From: Atopobium sp. oral taxon 810 str. F0209
GTDB taxonomy: Bacteria > Actinomycetota > Coriobacteriia > Coriobacteriales > Atopobiaceae
NCBI RefSeq assembly: GCF_000466405.1
Contig: NZ_KE952943.1
Coordinates: 29,405 to 61,703 of the forward strand
DNA length: 32,299 bases
Reading direction: 5' to 3'
Position numbers and translations under genes: made by a program. Positions 6,577 to 15,338 of the stretch are shown here, one piece after another (positions within the stretch are counted from its first letter, which is position 1; each line of letters begins with the position of its first letter). Below the pieces are notes generated by a model. That model did no database searches and was not told where the DNA came from. It was given only the letters and a program-made list of their open reading frames with translations.

Positions 6577-8429
6577 TGGCAAAAGAAGAACAAAAACAAG
6601 GCTGGGCAAAGCGCCTTGGCTTCCAAGATGGTGCTTATAGCTTTGGTGAGGTCATCGCCATCCTCAAACGCAGTATTCGTGAATACAAAAAACTTTCTAT
6701 TGAGACTCCTGTTCTCGTAACGGGCGAGGTTGTCATCGAGTGTGCCTTGCCTTTCTTGACCGCAGGTCTCATCAATGCCATCAACGAAGGTGCTGGCATG
6801 GGCGTCGTTGCCAATTATGGCATTGCCCTCATTTTGCTGGCAATTTTGTCACTTGCCTTTGGTGCTGCAGCAGGTGTGACCTGCTCGACCGCCTCTGCTG
6901 GCTTTGCAAAAAACCTCAGGCACGATATCTTTTCGCGCATTCAAGATTTTTCCTTCTCCAATATTGATCGTTTTTCAACCTCGTCGTTGGTCACCCGCCT
7001 CACCACAGATGTAACCAACGTCCAGCAGGCATACATGATGATCATTCGTACGGCAATCCGCTCGCCAATGATGCTCATCTTTGCCATCATCATGGCTTTT
7101 GCCACGGCGGGCCCCATGGCGGCACTCTTTGTGGTTGTTGCCATTTTCCTAGGTATATTCCTCTTCTTTATTGCAGCGAAGGTTATGCCTATCTTCCGCC
7201 GCATTTTCAAGAAGTACGACCGCCTGAATGACTCCGTTGAAGAAAATATCGATGGCATACGTGTCGTCAAAAGTTATGTGCGCGAAGAATATGAGAAGCA
7301 AAAATTTGGAGATGCAAGTGGCTCGCTCTACCACGACTTTGTCCACGTTGAGCGTATCTTGGCTTGGAATAGCCCTGTAATGACCTTCTCGATTGATATC
7401 ATCTTCCTTTTTGTCATCTACTTTGGCAGCAAAGCTATCATTCAGTCCAAAGGCACTCTGATGCAGGTAGGTGCTTTATCTGCTCTGCTTACCTATGGTA
7501 TGTCGGTACTGATGAGCTTGATGATGCTCACAATGATTTTTGTCATGATTACGATGTCTTTTGAGAGTGCTCAGCGTATCTGCCAAGTACTCATGGAAAC
7601 CCCTGATATCAAAAATCCCGAGCACCCTCTGATGGAGGTAAGCGACGGCAGCATTGACTTTGACAACGTGAGCTTCCGCTATTCTGAGCGCGCTGACCGT
7701 ATGGCACTTTCTGACGTTGATCTACATATTAAAAGCGGCGAGGTACTAGGCATTATCGGCGGAACAGGCTCCAGTAAGTCTACCCTCATCCAACTTGTCA
7801 GCCGCTTGTATGACGCAACTGAAGGTACGGTGCGCGTGGGCGGTCACGATGTACGTGACTATGATCTTGATACCCTTCGCGATGCCGTAGCAGTTGTGCT
7901 ACAGCGCAATGTCCTTTTCTCGGGCACTATCAAAGAAAACCTTCGCTGGGGCGACAAAAACGCCACCGATGAGGAACTTATCGAAGCATGTAAGATTGCT
8001 CAGGCAGATGAGTTTATTCAGCTGATGCCTGACAAATATGACACCTATATAGAGCAGGGTGGCACCAATGTTTCTGGCGGTCAAAAACAGCGTCTCTGTA
8101 TTGCACGCGCCCTGCTCAAGCATCCACGAGTCCTTATCATGGACGATTCTACAAGTGCTGTAGACACCAAGACCGACCGTCTGATTCGTGATGGTTTGCG
8201 CAGCTACGCGCCTGAGACAACCAAGATTATCATCGCCCAACGTACTGGATCGGTCGAAGATGCAGACCGTATTTTGGTACTCAATGACGGACGTGTAAGC
8301 GCTATCGGCACCCATGATGAGCTGCTACACACATCCGAGATTTATCGCGACATCTATACCACACAAAACAAAAAGTCCCACGACGAGCGCATGGGCGATA
8401 TCGCAGAGGGAGGAGAGGCTGATGAGTAA
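6576..8429 (+). CDS. ABC exporter half-transporter with degenerate ATPase site (subunit 1)
   Basis: A 617-residue type IV (exporter-fold) ABC half-transporter: six membrane helices (~45-330), then an ATPase domain (~355-600). Walker A is GGTGSSKST (396-404), the signature NVSGGQKQR lies at 498-506, and Walker B is VLIMDDSTSAVD. The residue after the Walker B aspartate is D524 instead of the catalytic glutamate, and the H-loop histidine is Q555 (IIIAQRT). These two changes mark the degenerate member of heterodimeric exporters such as TM287/288, LmrCD and BmrCD. The partner is the next gene, overlapping by 8 bases. Likely substrate: drugs, toxic metabolites or a peptide; not identifiable from sequence. 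Controlled by the MarR protein upstream. Confidence 0.92.
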   Translation: MAKEEQKQGWAKRLGFQDGAYSFGEVIAILKRSIREYKKLSIETPVLVTGEVVIECALPFLTAGLINAINEGAGMGVVANYGIALILLAILSLAFGAAAGVTCSTASAGFAKNLRHDIFSRIQDFSFSNIDRFSTSSLVTRLTTDVTNVQQAYMMIIRTAIRSPMMLIFAIIMAFATAGPMAALFVVVAIFLGIFLFFIAAKVMPIFRRIFKKYDRLNDSVEENIDGIRVVKSYVREEYEKQKFGDASGSLYHDFVHVERILAWNSPVMTFSIDIIFLFVIYFGSKAIIQSKGTLMQVGALSALLTYGMSVLMSLMMLTMIFVMITMSFESAQRICQVLMETPDIKNPEHPLMEVSDGSIDFDNVSFRYSERADRMALSDVDLHIKSGEVLGIIGGTGSSKSTLIQLVSRLYDATEGTVRVGGHDVRDYDLDTLRDAVAVVLQRNVLFSGTIKENLRWGDKNATDEELIEACKIAQADEFIQLMPDKYDTYIEQGGTNVSGGQKQRLCIARALLKHPRVLIMDDSTSAVDTKTDRLIRDGLRSYAPETTKIIIAQRTGSVEDADRILVLNDGRVSAIGTHDELLHTSEIYRDIYTTQNKKSHDERMGDIAEGGEADE

Positions 8430-10401
8430 GCAAGACGAACTCAAGCAGGAAACTGCTCAAACAACTCAAAAGCCCGCAGGCGAAGGCGACTCCAAGCTTG
8501 GACACAAGCGCGGAGCTCGCAGACCCATGGCAACGCTGCGACGCGCCATCGGCCTCATGATGAATTACTATCCTGCCTACACAGTAATTATTGTTATTTG
8601 CATCATTGCGCAGGCCATTGTGGCGACCTTGCCTTCAATGTTTTTGCAGCAAGCCATTGCTGTTGTAAGTCAATATTGGAAGCAGGGCGATTGGTCAGCA
8701 GCAGCCGCTCCCCTTATGCAGATTGCATTTACACTTTTGGGTTGCTACCTGTTGGCATTGGTTGCCATCATCATCGAGACCCAGCTTGCTGCTGTGGTCA
8801 CTCAGGGCACGCTGATGCGTGTGCGTGATGATATGTTTAGCCACATGGAAGATTTGCCCATCAGGTATTTTGATACGCGCAAACACGGAGACATTATGTC
8901 TGCGTATACCAATGACGTTGATACGCTGCGTCAACTTATCGGCGTAGCCCTCCCCAACCTGCTGATTTCTGGTATTGCCATGATTTCAGTACTCGCCTTA
9001 ATGCTGTGGTATTCAGTGCCCCTGTCGCTGGTAGTACTGGTGGTTATTGCGCTGATGTTCTGGGTTACCCGTCTGCTGGGTAGTCGTTCTGCTCATTTCT
9101 TCTTGGATCAGCAGCATGAGATTGCCAATGCTGAAGGCTTTGTCGAAGAGGCTATGAGTGGTCAAAAAGTCATCAAGGTCTTTACCCACGAAGAGGCCAC
9201 CAAGGCAAGCTTTGACGAGGTTAATGGTCGTTTATTTGAGGCTTCCAACAAGGCAAATATCTATGGCAATACACTTGCTCCCATCCTGATGAATATGGGA
9301 AACATCGCCTATGTGTTGGTTGCGCTTATGGGCGTTGTTATGCTTGAGACTCATATGGCCAACCCCTCGATTTCGGGCATGATTATCTCCATTGATATCG
9401 TGGTTCCCTTTCTCAATATGACCAAGCGCTTTGCTGGCCAAATTGGTCAGGTATCAAACCAGATTAACTTTGTAGTTATGGGTCTAGCCGGTGCTGAGCG
9501 TATTTTTGAGCTGCTTGATGAGCCCACCGAGACCGATGAGGGTTACGTTACACTCGTCAATGTTGTGCGCGATCCTGACGGCAGTCTGCACGAATGCTAT
9601 GAAAACTCTGGCAAATGGGCCTGGAAGCACCCTCACAAGAAAAACGGCAAGGTTGATTTGATTCCGCTACAGGGCGAAGTGGTGCTTGCCGATGTGGACT
9701 TTGGCTATGAGCCTGGTCATGAGGTACTGCACGATATCTCCCTGTATGCATTACCTGGTCAAAAGGTTGCTTTTGTTGGCGCTACAGGCGCTGGCAAAAC
9801 AACTATCACCAATTTGGTGAACCGCTTCTACGATATTTCTGACGGCAAAATTCGCTACGACGGCATCAATATTGACAAGATTCGCAAAGCAGATCTGCGC
9901 CGCTCACTCGGAATGGTGTTACAGGATACCAATTTGTTTACTGGCACCGTTATGGACAACATTCGCTATGGCAAGCTGGATGCCTCCGATGAAGAGTGCA
10001 TTCGCGCAGCAAAGATTGCAGGTGCCGATAGCTTCATCCGTCGTCTGCCACAGAGCTACGAGACGATGCTGACCGACAATGCTGCCCGTCTTTCGCAGGG
10101 TCAGCGCCAACTGCTCTCAATTGCACGTGCCGCTGTAGCCGATCCACCAGTCATGATTCTCGATGAGGCAACAAGCTCCATCGATACACGTACCGAGCAG
10201 ATAGTGCAGCGTGGTATGGACGCGTTGATGGAAGGCCGCACAACCTTTGTTATCGCCCACCGCTTGTCGACCGTTCGCAACTCTGATGTGATTATCGTGC
10301 TTGATCATGGCCACATTATCGAGCGCGGTACCCACGATGACCTGATTGCAGCCAAGGGTACTTACTACCAGCTCTACACCGGTGCTTTCGAGTTGGAGTA
10401 G
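8422..10401 (+). CDS. ABC exporter half-transporter with canonical ATPase site (subunit 2)
   Basis: A 659-residue partner of the preceding gene. Start chosen at ATG 8422, preceded by GGGAGGAGAGG and overlapping the previous stop (ATGAGTAA); the frame is open upstream but lacks a ribosome site there. Six membrane helices (~50-345), then an insertion of about 45 residues (~371-415, with DPDGSLHECYENSGKWAWKH) between membrane and ATPase domains. The ATPase has canonical Walker A GATGAGKTT (453-461), Walker B VMILDEATSSID with the catalytic glutamate E582, and H-loop IAHRLST. The signature is LSQGQ rather than LSGGQ. In heterodimeric exporters the consensus Walker B of one chain works with the intact signature of the other, matching the NVSGGQ of subunit 1. 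Ends before the terminator at 10454. Confidence 0.92.
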   Translation: MSKQDELKQETAQTTQKPAGEGDSKLGHKRGARRPMATLRRAIGLMMNYYPAYTVIIVICIIAQAIVATLPSMFLQQAIAVVSQYWKQGDWSAAAAPLMQIAFTLLGCYLLALVAIIIETQLAAVVTQGTLMRVRDDMFSHMEDLPIRYFDTRKHGDIMSAYTNDVDTLRQLIGVALPNLLISGIAMISVLALMLWYSVPLSLVVLVVIALMFWVTRLLGSRSAHFFLDQQHEIANAEGFVEEAMSGQKVIKVFTHEEATKASFDEVNGRLFEASNKANIYGNTLAPILMNMGNIAYVLVALMGVVMLETHMANPSISGMIISIDIVVPFLNMTKRFAGQIGQVSNQINFVVMGLAGAERIFELLDEPTETDEGYVTLVNVVRDPDGSLHECYENSGKWAWKHPHKKNGKVDLIPLQGEVVLADVDFGYEPGHEVLHDISLYALPGQKVAFVGATGAGKTTITNLVNRFYDISDGKIRYDGINIDKIRKADLRRSLGMVLQDTNLFTGTVMDNIRYGKLDASDEECIRAAKIAGADSFIRRLPQSYETMLTDNAARLSQGQRQLLSIARAAVADPPVMILDEATSSIDTRTEQIVQRGMDALMEGRTTFVIAHRLSTVRNSDVIIVLDHGHIIERGTHDDLIAAKGTYYQLYTGAFELE

Positions 10402-10453
10402 TCAGACCGCCAGCATATACGTCTTTGCAGGTGTAACGTTACTTGCACTAATC

Positions 10454-10485
10454 AAGCGCCTAGTTGTTCGCAGCTAGGCGCTTTT
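10454..10485 (+). terminator. Terminator of the marR-ABC operon
   Basis: Exact 10-bp stem AAGCGCCTAG (10454-10463) and CTAGGCGCTT (10474-10483) with a 10-nt loop and a short T run, 53 bp after the stop codon. A 10-bp perfect palindrome GTAACGTTAC lies just upstream at 10433-10442. Confidence 0.85.
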
Positions 10486-10520
10486 CTCTGCTTCTCCACG
10501 CAGGCCTTCCCAAACAAAAA

Positions 10521-10650
10521 GGATTCACGATTCATCAACCATCCTGAAAAGGGTTCGTTTTTCTCGTTTTGCTTCACAAAACACCTGGTGAATTTTGAGT
10601 CAATGATGAATTATGAACCCAAAACAGTGATGCTGATGAATTGTGAACCT
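10521..10650. repeat. 2+2 inverted repeat locus C (30-bp step)
   Basis: Two reverse copies, GGATTCACGATTCATCA at 10521 and the more diverged GGGTTCGTTTTTCTCGT at 10551, are 30 bp apart. Two forward copies, TGATGAATTATGAACCC at 10604 and TGATGAATTGTGAACCT at 10634, are also 30 bp apart. The inner pair spans 70 bp (10551-10620). The locus lies between convergent genes (ABC exporter and ubiB). The locus at 32141-32283 has almost the same dimensions. No gene is seen in the stretch 10402-10689. Confidence 0.6.
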
Positions 10651-10689
10651 TATTCGCAACATGGAGGACGCAAGGTAAGCTGGGGGGAA

Positions 10690-12417
10690 CTACTTATTTT
10701 GCTTGCGGCGATGGCTTTCGCGAAGGATGGAAATAACGATCCAAAGACCCAAAACAAGTGCCACTACATAGCCTAAAAATCCAATCACAGGAATGCCAAA
10801 AACAACAGGCTTAATGCGGGCAAAATACACCACCGATGAACCAATAAACAAGCCAGCAATAATAATACTCATTGCCAAGCGGTCAAGCGCATGTGCCAAA
10901 CTGCGCATAGGCCGATGTAGGCCATTCACATCAAGCTGTGTCCTTAGTTGGCCGCGGGTAAGCATGCGCGAAATGTTTGACATTTCGCTTCCTGCCTGCA
11001 GCAAACTATGAGTTGCTCGCCCAAATTCCATCGCGTAACTACGTGCCTCATCAATGGGAGCAGCGTGATCTTTGCGTACATGACTCACATGCTGCCCAAT
11101 GATGTCAACAATGGACGTACCAGGCAAAAATTCATCGACCAAACTCTCAAGGGTCACCAGCGAGCGGGCCAGCATCGTAACCGTACCCGGCAACTCGATG
11201 CCATTTTCACGTGCCATCGAAATCAACGCATTAAAGAAGCCCCCGATATCGAGCTCGGAAAGATCTGCTTCACCATAATTTGCAATAATTTGGTCTAGGT
11301 CTGCAAGCAAACTCGCATGATCAACTTCCGATACATCGGAGGAAGCAAAACGCAATAAACCATCTTTGAGTCGTACAGAATCACGCGTACCTACTGCTAC
11401 AACCATATCGGTCAGTGCTGCTCGATCAAGCGCAGTCAGGCGTCCCATAATGCCTAAATCGAGAAAAATCAACTGCCCATCGCGTACGACAAGGTTGCCT
11501 GGATGCGGATCGGCATGGAAGAAACCATCGTCCAGCATTTGGCGCGTGTAATTGTCAACCAGCTTTGAGCCAATTTCGGAGAGGTCATAGCCTGCCGCTT
11601 TGAGCTCATCAGTTTTGTCGACAGGGATACCCTCAACGTAATCCATCACGACTACATGACGGGTACACCAGCGCCAATACGGCTTGGGGCAGTCAACAAA
11701 TTTGCAGTTAGCATTATTGCGGCCAAACTCATCAAGACTTTTAGCCTCGACCAGAAAGTCCGTTTCTTCGACAAAAGACTGCCAGAGTTCATCGACCACT
11801 GAAGAAAAATCAATGAACTGCTTGCCCCGCATCAATTTGTCCATACGGCGCGCAAGAGAACGCATGATAGAGATATCCTGCGCCATCTTTTCTTGTACCT
11901 GAGGACGCTGAATTTTGATAGCTACTAGCTCACCTGTAACAAGACGCGCCTTATGCACCTGAGCAACCGATGCCGAACCCAACGGCACGTCGTCGATAGC
12001 GTCAAAAATATCCTCAATGGGGGTTGTATATTCGTCACGCAAAGCCTGCAGCATGGTCGTACGGTCCATGGGCTCGACTTCGGTACGTAACTTTTTGAGT
12101 TCATCACAAAAGCTTTCGGGCAAAATCTCCGAACGCATAGAAAGAATCTGCCCTGCTTTTACAAAAGTAGGCCCCAGCTCCTCAAGCAGAGACCTCATGC
12201 TCCGCGGCGTCAAACCATGCCAGACATCATAATGGCTGGCAATCGCCAAGATTTCCCTCAGACGAGACAGTTTGCTCGCCCGCGTAATTTGGTACTGGTC
12301 GGACGATGCATCTCGCCCACCAAAAATACCTATAGTCTCAAAGGCACCTTCTTCCGCCTTGAGAGCTTCTTCCCAGCCCTCAAGGCGGTCTTCAGGTCCA
12401 AATTCGTCTTCAGTCAC
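10690..12417 (-). CDS. ABC1/UbiB (AarF) family atypical kinase
   Basis: A 575-residue protein of the UbiB/ADCK family. Visible hallmarks: the KxGQ motif FVKAGQILSMRSEILP (KAGQ 87-90), the alanine-rich nucleotide loop PLGSASVAQVHKA (~145-157), the lysine K168 in VAIK, the catalytic-loop-like HADPHPGN (301-308) and the metal motif FLDLG (318-322). Two hydrophobic helices near the C terminus (~520-565) anchor it to the membrane, as usual. Family members support isoprenoid quinone biosynthesis or lipid handling as ATPases; whether this organism makes quinones cannot be seen here. It starts at GTG 12417 without a clear ribosome site, 30 bp after the phasin-like gene, so translation may depend on that gene. 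Confidence 0.9.
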   Translation of the reverse strand: MTEDEFGPEDRLEGWEEALKAEEGAFETIGIFGGRDASSDQYQITRASKLSRLREILAIASHYDVWHGLTPRSMRSLLEELGPTFVKAGQILSMRSEILPESFCDELKKLRTEVEPMDRTTMLQALRDEYTTPIEDIFDAIDDVPLGSASVAQVHKARLVTGELVAIKIQRPQVQEKMAQDISIMRSLARRMDKLMRGKQFIDFSSVVDELWQSFVEETDFLVEAKSLDEFGRNNANCKFVDCPKPYWRWCTRHVVVMDYVEGIPVDKTDELKAAGYDLSEIGSKLVDNYTRQMLDDGFFHADPHPGNLVVRDGQLIFLDLGIMGRLTALDRAALTDMVVAVGTRDSVRLKDGLLRFASSDVSEVDHASLLADLDQIIANYGEADLSELDIGGFFNALISMARENGIELPGTVTMLARSLVTLESLVDEFLPGTSIVDIIGQHVSHVRKDHAAPIDEARSYAMEFGRATHSLLQAGSEMSNISRMLTRGQLRTQLDVNGLHRPMRSLAHALDRLAMSIIIAGLFIGSSVVYFARIKPVVFGIPVIGFLGYVVALVLGLWIVISILRESHRRKQNK

Positions 12418-12447
12418 GGAAGAAAAACCTTTGCGGCACAGCGAATG

Positions 12448-12867
12448 CTATGCCTCAGCATCCTCGGACTTAGGCTCGTCCGCTGGCTCTACCTCAATTT
12501 CAACCTCAATATCGGGCTCCTCAACAGGCTCACCATCAACCTCAACAGGCTCAGCATTGAGGTCTTCTTTGATCTGAGTAATTTTTGCCACGTAGGCCTC
12601 GCGCTCCTCGGGTGTCATACCACGCAGACGGGCACGCAAAATACTTGCCTCGGTATCACTACTTGCCGCAGAAGCCTTGTGCTTGAGCTCTTCGTTGAGC
12701 GTCTTGCCCTGCTCTACCGTAAGCTCGCCCTTCTTGACCAGCTCTTCGATAATCGCGCCAGACTTTTCTGCAATCTGACCAGACATTTCTGCGCCAGTTG
12801 CAACAGCACCAATACCGGCTAGAAAAATCTTACGGGCGGTCTCGGACATGTCGTCAATCAGTGCCAT
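12448..12867 (-). CDS. Phasin-like coiled-coil protein
   Basis: A 139-residue protein that resembles the PhaI/phasin-like family (poly-hydroxyalkanoate granule-associated). It shows RKIFLAGIGAVATGAEMSG at the N terminus, then a charged amphipathic helical stretch (IIEELVKKGELTVEQGKTLNEEL), and a very acidic tail rich in E, P and D (~100-139). Start chosen at ATG 12867 because AAAGGAG precedes it by 6 nt; the longer frame upstream lacks such a site. Genes of this type are often found next to aarF/ubiB genes, as here. There is no PHA synthase in view, so storage-granule function is not implied; a lipid- or membrane-surface role is plausible. Confidence 0.75.
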   Translation of the reverse strand: MALIDDMSETARKIFLAGIGAVATGAEMSGQIAEKSGAIIEELVKKGELTVEQGKTLNEELKHKASAASSDTEASILRARLRGMTPEEREAYVAKITQIKEDLNAEPVEVDGEPVEEPDIEVEIEVEPADEPKSEDAEA

Positions 12868-12893
12868 GATAAGCTCCTTTGTTCGTAGCTTGT

Positions 12894-12946
12894 ACGGGTG
12901 TACACCCGTTGGCTTTTGTATACCCATCGTAGGCGAGCTCTGACAA
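12894..12946 (-). promoter_or_regulatory. Promoter and 16-bp palindrome upstream of the phasin-ubiB operon
   Basis: On the minus strand TTGTCA (12946-12941), a 17-bp spacer and GTATAC (12923-12918), or TATACA with 18. Just downstream is a perfect 16-bp palindrome ACGGGTGTACACCCGT (12894-12909), within the expected 5' leader, 27 bp before the ATG. It could be an operator covering the start of transcription or an mRNA hairpin. Confidence 0.55.
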
Positions 12947-13008
12947 AATTTTCCGCTCGTCTCCATGAGAACACCGTGAACGGTGGTTTTTGCCCTTCAG
13001 TTCAACAG

Positions 13009-13731
13009 CTAAAGGCCGCGAAGGATACGACCAAGCTGAGCCACACTGTGTACCACCGTGATGGCGCCTGCTTCCTCAAGCTCGCCGGCAGGCGCTGTAT
13101 CGCCAAAGTAGACACCGATGCAGGGCATGCCAACTTGTTTGGCAGCTTCGACATCATAATGCCTGTCGCCTACCATTACCGCTTGTCCAGCCGTAAAACC
13201 TAGCTTGTCGATGGCAGCCTGGATGGTATCAGCTTTGGTCTGCTTGTTAGTATCGTTTTTCTTGCCCTCAATAGCTTCGAAATAATCAGCAATCTTGCCA
13301 TCGCCTACACAACGCTCAAGCAGGCCCTGTCGTTTGGATGAAGCAACAGCTAAATGGCGCCCGTTGGCCTGCAACTGTGCCAACAACTCGGGAATACCGG
13401 CAAAAGGAGGCCAAGCTTCGGGACCGCAAGCATCATACAGCCTACGATAATGTGCAGTGACAGTGGCCGCATCTTTCTCCGATAAGCCATATACCTCGGT
13501 ATATGCTTGAGGAAAAGGTGGTCCAATCAGACGACGCAAGTCGCCCATCTCTTCTTCACTCATGCCAAAATCGCTTAACACAGTATGTGCCGTAGCCACG
13601 ATTGAATGAGTGGTATTACCCAGCGTGCCATCAAAATCAAAAAGGATACAGGGGCGCTGTGCAAGATCGACAATTCGCTCGATACCTCGTGGACCACCCG
13701 CATCAAGATCTGATAAAAAACGATAATTCAT
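13009..13731 (-). CDS. HAD-superfamily phosphatase (phosphoglycolate phosphatase-like)
   Basis: A 240-residue HAD hydrolase with an N-terminal extension of about 25 residues. Motif I is LFDFDGTLGN with the nucleophile D32 and acid D34. A C1-type helical cap follows (~45-110). Motif II is AVASSK, motif III lysine probably lies in NKQTKADTI, and motif IV is VMVGDRHYDVEAAK. The layout fits the Gph/PpaX-like subgroup acting on small phosphorylated metabolites; the substrate cannot be told. Good ribosome site (GGAGGAATTGA before ATG). Divergent from the DUF1015 gene across four tandem palindromes. Confidence 0.87.
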   Translation of the reverse strand: MNYRFLSDLDAGGPRGIERIVDLAQRPCILFDFDGTLGNTTHSIVATAHTVLSDFGMSEEEMGDLRRLIGPPFPQAYTEVYGLSEKDAATVTAHYRRLYDACGPEAWPPFAGIPELLAQLQANGRHLAVASSKRQGLLERCVGDGKIADYFEAIEGKKNDTNKQTKADTIQAAIDKLGFTAGQAVMVGDRHYDVEAAKQVGMPCIGVYFGDTAPAGELEEAGAITVVHSVAQLGRILRGL

Positions 13732-13811
13732 TCAATTCCTCCAAGCTTAGCGGCAAATTTCTTGTTAAATACGTCACCGCGACTCGAAATACACAAATCT
13801 ATTTTATCTAC

Positions 13812-13913
13812 TTGAGTTGTCACGAACTCAATACTCTGCTTGAGTTACCATGAACTCACAATCTATTTGAGTTGCAATAAACTCGTTCTCTGTTTGAGTT
13901 GCAATAAACTCGT
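13812..13913. repeat. Four tandem palindromes (TTGAGTT-N6-AACTCAA)
   Basis: Four 20-bp palindromic units begin at 13812, 13840, 13867 and 13894, stepped by 28, 27 and 27 bp. Unit 1 is perfect (TTGAGTT / AACTCAA around 6 nt). Units 3 and 4 are identical to each other (TTGAGTTGCAATAAACTCGT). They fill the region between the divergent HAD and DUF1015 genes and end 24 bp before the DUF1015 start. The symmetry and position suggest a multi-site operator for a dimeric repressor or activator. They are not CRISPR: the 7-8-bp spacers are too short. Confidence 0.75.
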
Positions 13914-13937
13914 ACGACCACAGCAAAAGGGATATCC

Positions 13938-15173
13938 ATGCACACTCAGCCAATATTCTGTTTTCGTCCCACACCTGAGAGAGCGGCTGATTTTGCTGCT
14001 CCACCCTATGATGTGTTTGACCGTACAAGTGCAGCTGAGTATGTAGCAGCACATCCTCAGTCATTCTTGGCCATCGATCGACCTGAAACCGCTTTTTCAG
14101 CAGAGCAGGACATGTATGCTCCCATAGTTTACGAAAAGGCACGTCAGCTGCTTAATGAGCGTGTAGTTGATGGCACCTTATTGCGCGATGAGTCGGCTTG
14201 CTACTATATCTGGCGCATGGCAGTCGATGGACATACCCAAACGGGTTTGGTTTGCGGAGCAGCGGTATCTGATTACGAAGATGGTGTCATCCGCCGTCAC
14301 GAGTTGACGCGCAAAGACAAGCAGCAAGATCGCATTAACCACATACGCGCAACTAGTGCGCAGACAGGACCCATTTTCCTTGCTTATCGCGACAACAGCG
14401 CACTGGATGCCTTGATTACACTGATGAGCAGCGCGGAGCCACTGTACGATTTTACAGACGAGGCTGGCTGCCACCACAGCATTTGGCGCGTGGCGCGTGA
14501 TGTAGCTGTAGGATCACTACAACTCATACTCGATCAAATACCTTGTGCCTACATTGCCGATGGACATCATCGAGCTGCATCGGCGGTTGCGGTGTGCCAA
14601 GAAAAGCGCACAAAGTTACAGGAAACAGACCAGAATACCTCCAGCGAAGCAGATACATTTTTAGCAGTACTTTTTCCAGCGAGCCAGTTGCATATTTTGC
14701 CGTACAACCGCGTTATCACTGATAAAGGCAGTAAAACGCAAACTGAAATATTTGCGGAATTGTGCAAGCAGGGCTTTGCCATTACGGAGGTAGATGATGT
14801 GGTAAACCCTGCTCAAAAAGGCATGTTTGGCTTGAAACTAGAAGGTAAATGGTATGAGTTAAGACTTACTGAGAAGTCTGCAAAAGATGACCCTGTTGCA
14901 AGGCTTGATACCTCTCTTGTTCAAAATCTTATCTTAAGCCCGATTTTTGGTATCAATGACCCTGCAGTTGACCCACGCATTTCTTTTATTGGTGGCAAAG
15001 ACGCAGCTCGACGCAGTGGGGAAGCCGCAGGAGATACGGGCGTTGCCATCACTTTGCACGCAACTTCGCTCGATGAGCTGATGTCCGTATCCGATGCTGG
15101 TTTGTTGATGCCGCCAAAGTCAACGTGGTTTGAGCCAAAACTCCTATCGGGACTTTTTATTCGTCATATCTAG
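13938..15173 (+). CDS. DUF1015 family protein
   Basis: A 411-residue cytoplasmic protein of the DUF1015 family, found widely in bacteria and archaea and without an established function. Family signatures are present: AAPPYDVFD near the N terminus (20-28) and IADGHHRAAS (206-215) in the centre. Length is typical. The paired histidines and acidic residue of DGHHR suggest an enzyme active site, but no reaction is known to me. Ribosome site AAAAGGGA before ATG 13938. It appears to be a single-gene unit controlled from the palindrome cluster upstream, with a hairpin downstream at 15183-15253. Confidence 0.85.
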   Translation: MHTQPIFCFRPTPERAADFAAPPYDVFDRTSAAEYVAAHPQSFLAIDRPETAFSAEQDMYAPIVYEKARQLLNERVVDGTLLRDESACYYIWRMAVDGHTQTGLVCGAAVSDYEDGVIRRHELTRKDKQQDRINHIRATSAQTGPIFLAYRDNSALDALITLMSSAEPLYDFTDEAGCHHSIWRVARDVAVGSLQLILDQIPCAYIADGHHRAASAVAVCQEKRTKLQETDQNTSSEADTFLAVLFPASQLHILPYNRVITDKGSKTQTEIFAELCKQGFAITEVDDVVNPAQKGMFGLKLEGKWYELRLTEKSAKDDPVARLDTSLVQNLILSPIFGINDPAVDPRISFIGGKDAARRSGEAAGDTGVAITLHATSLDELMSVSDAGLLMPPKSTWFEPKLLSGLFIRHI

Positions 15174-15182
15174 TCTAAATTC

Positions 15183-15253
15183 CACCACAGTCCCATTTTG
15201 CGGATATCAAAAAAATGTATCCGGTTTTGATATATGTCTACAACAGTGGAGGC
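15183..15253. terminator. Large inverted repeat after the DUF1015 gene
   Basis: Inner arms ATATCAAAA (15204-15212) and TTTTGATAT (15225-15233) pair exactly. Outer arms CCACCACAGT and ACAGTGGAGG pair with two mismatches. The element begins about 10 bp after the stop codon. It is plausible as a terminator or processing hairpin, but no long T run follows. Confidence 0.4.
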
Positions 15254-15338
15254 ATATCGAAAAAGCATAGCTAGGTTGAGCGTACAAAGCTTAGTGTCTT
15301 TATTTTTGACAAGTTTTGCTTCAAAAAATGTATCTAAG

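Noticed and set aside
10433-10442. Palindrome GTAACGTTAC as an operator
   Set aside because: It lies after the stop codon of the last operon gene and only 10 bp in size; no promoter is near.
13812-13913. Possible CRISPR or attC-like array
   Set aside because: Spacers are only 7-8 bp and units are simple palindromes between divergent promoters.
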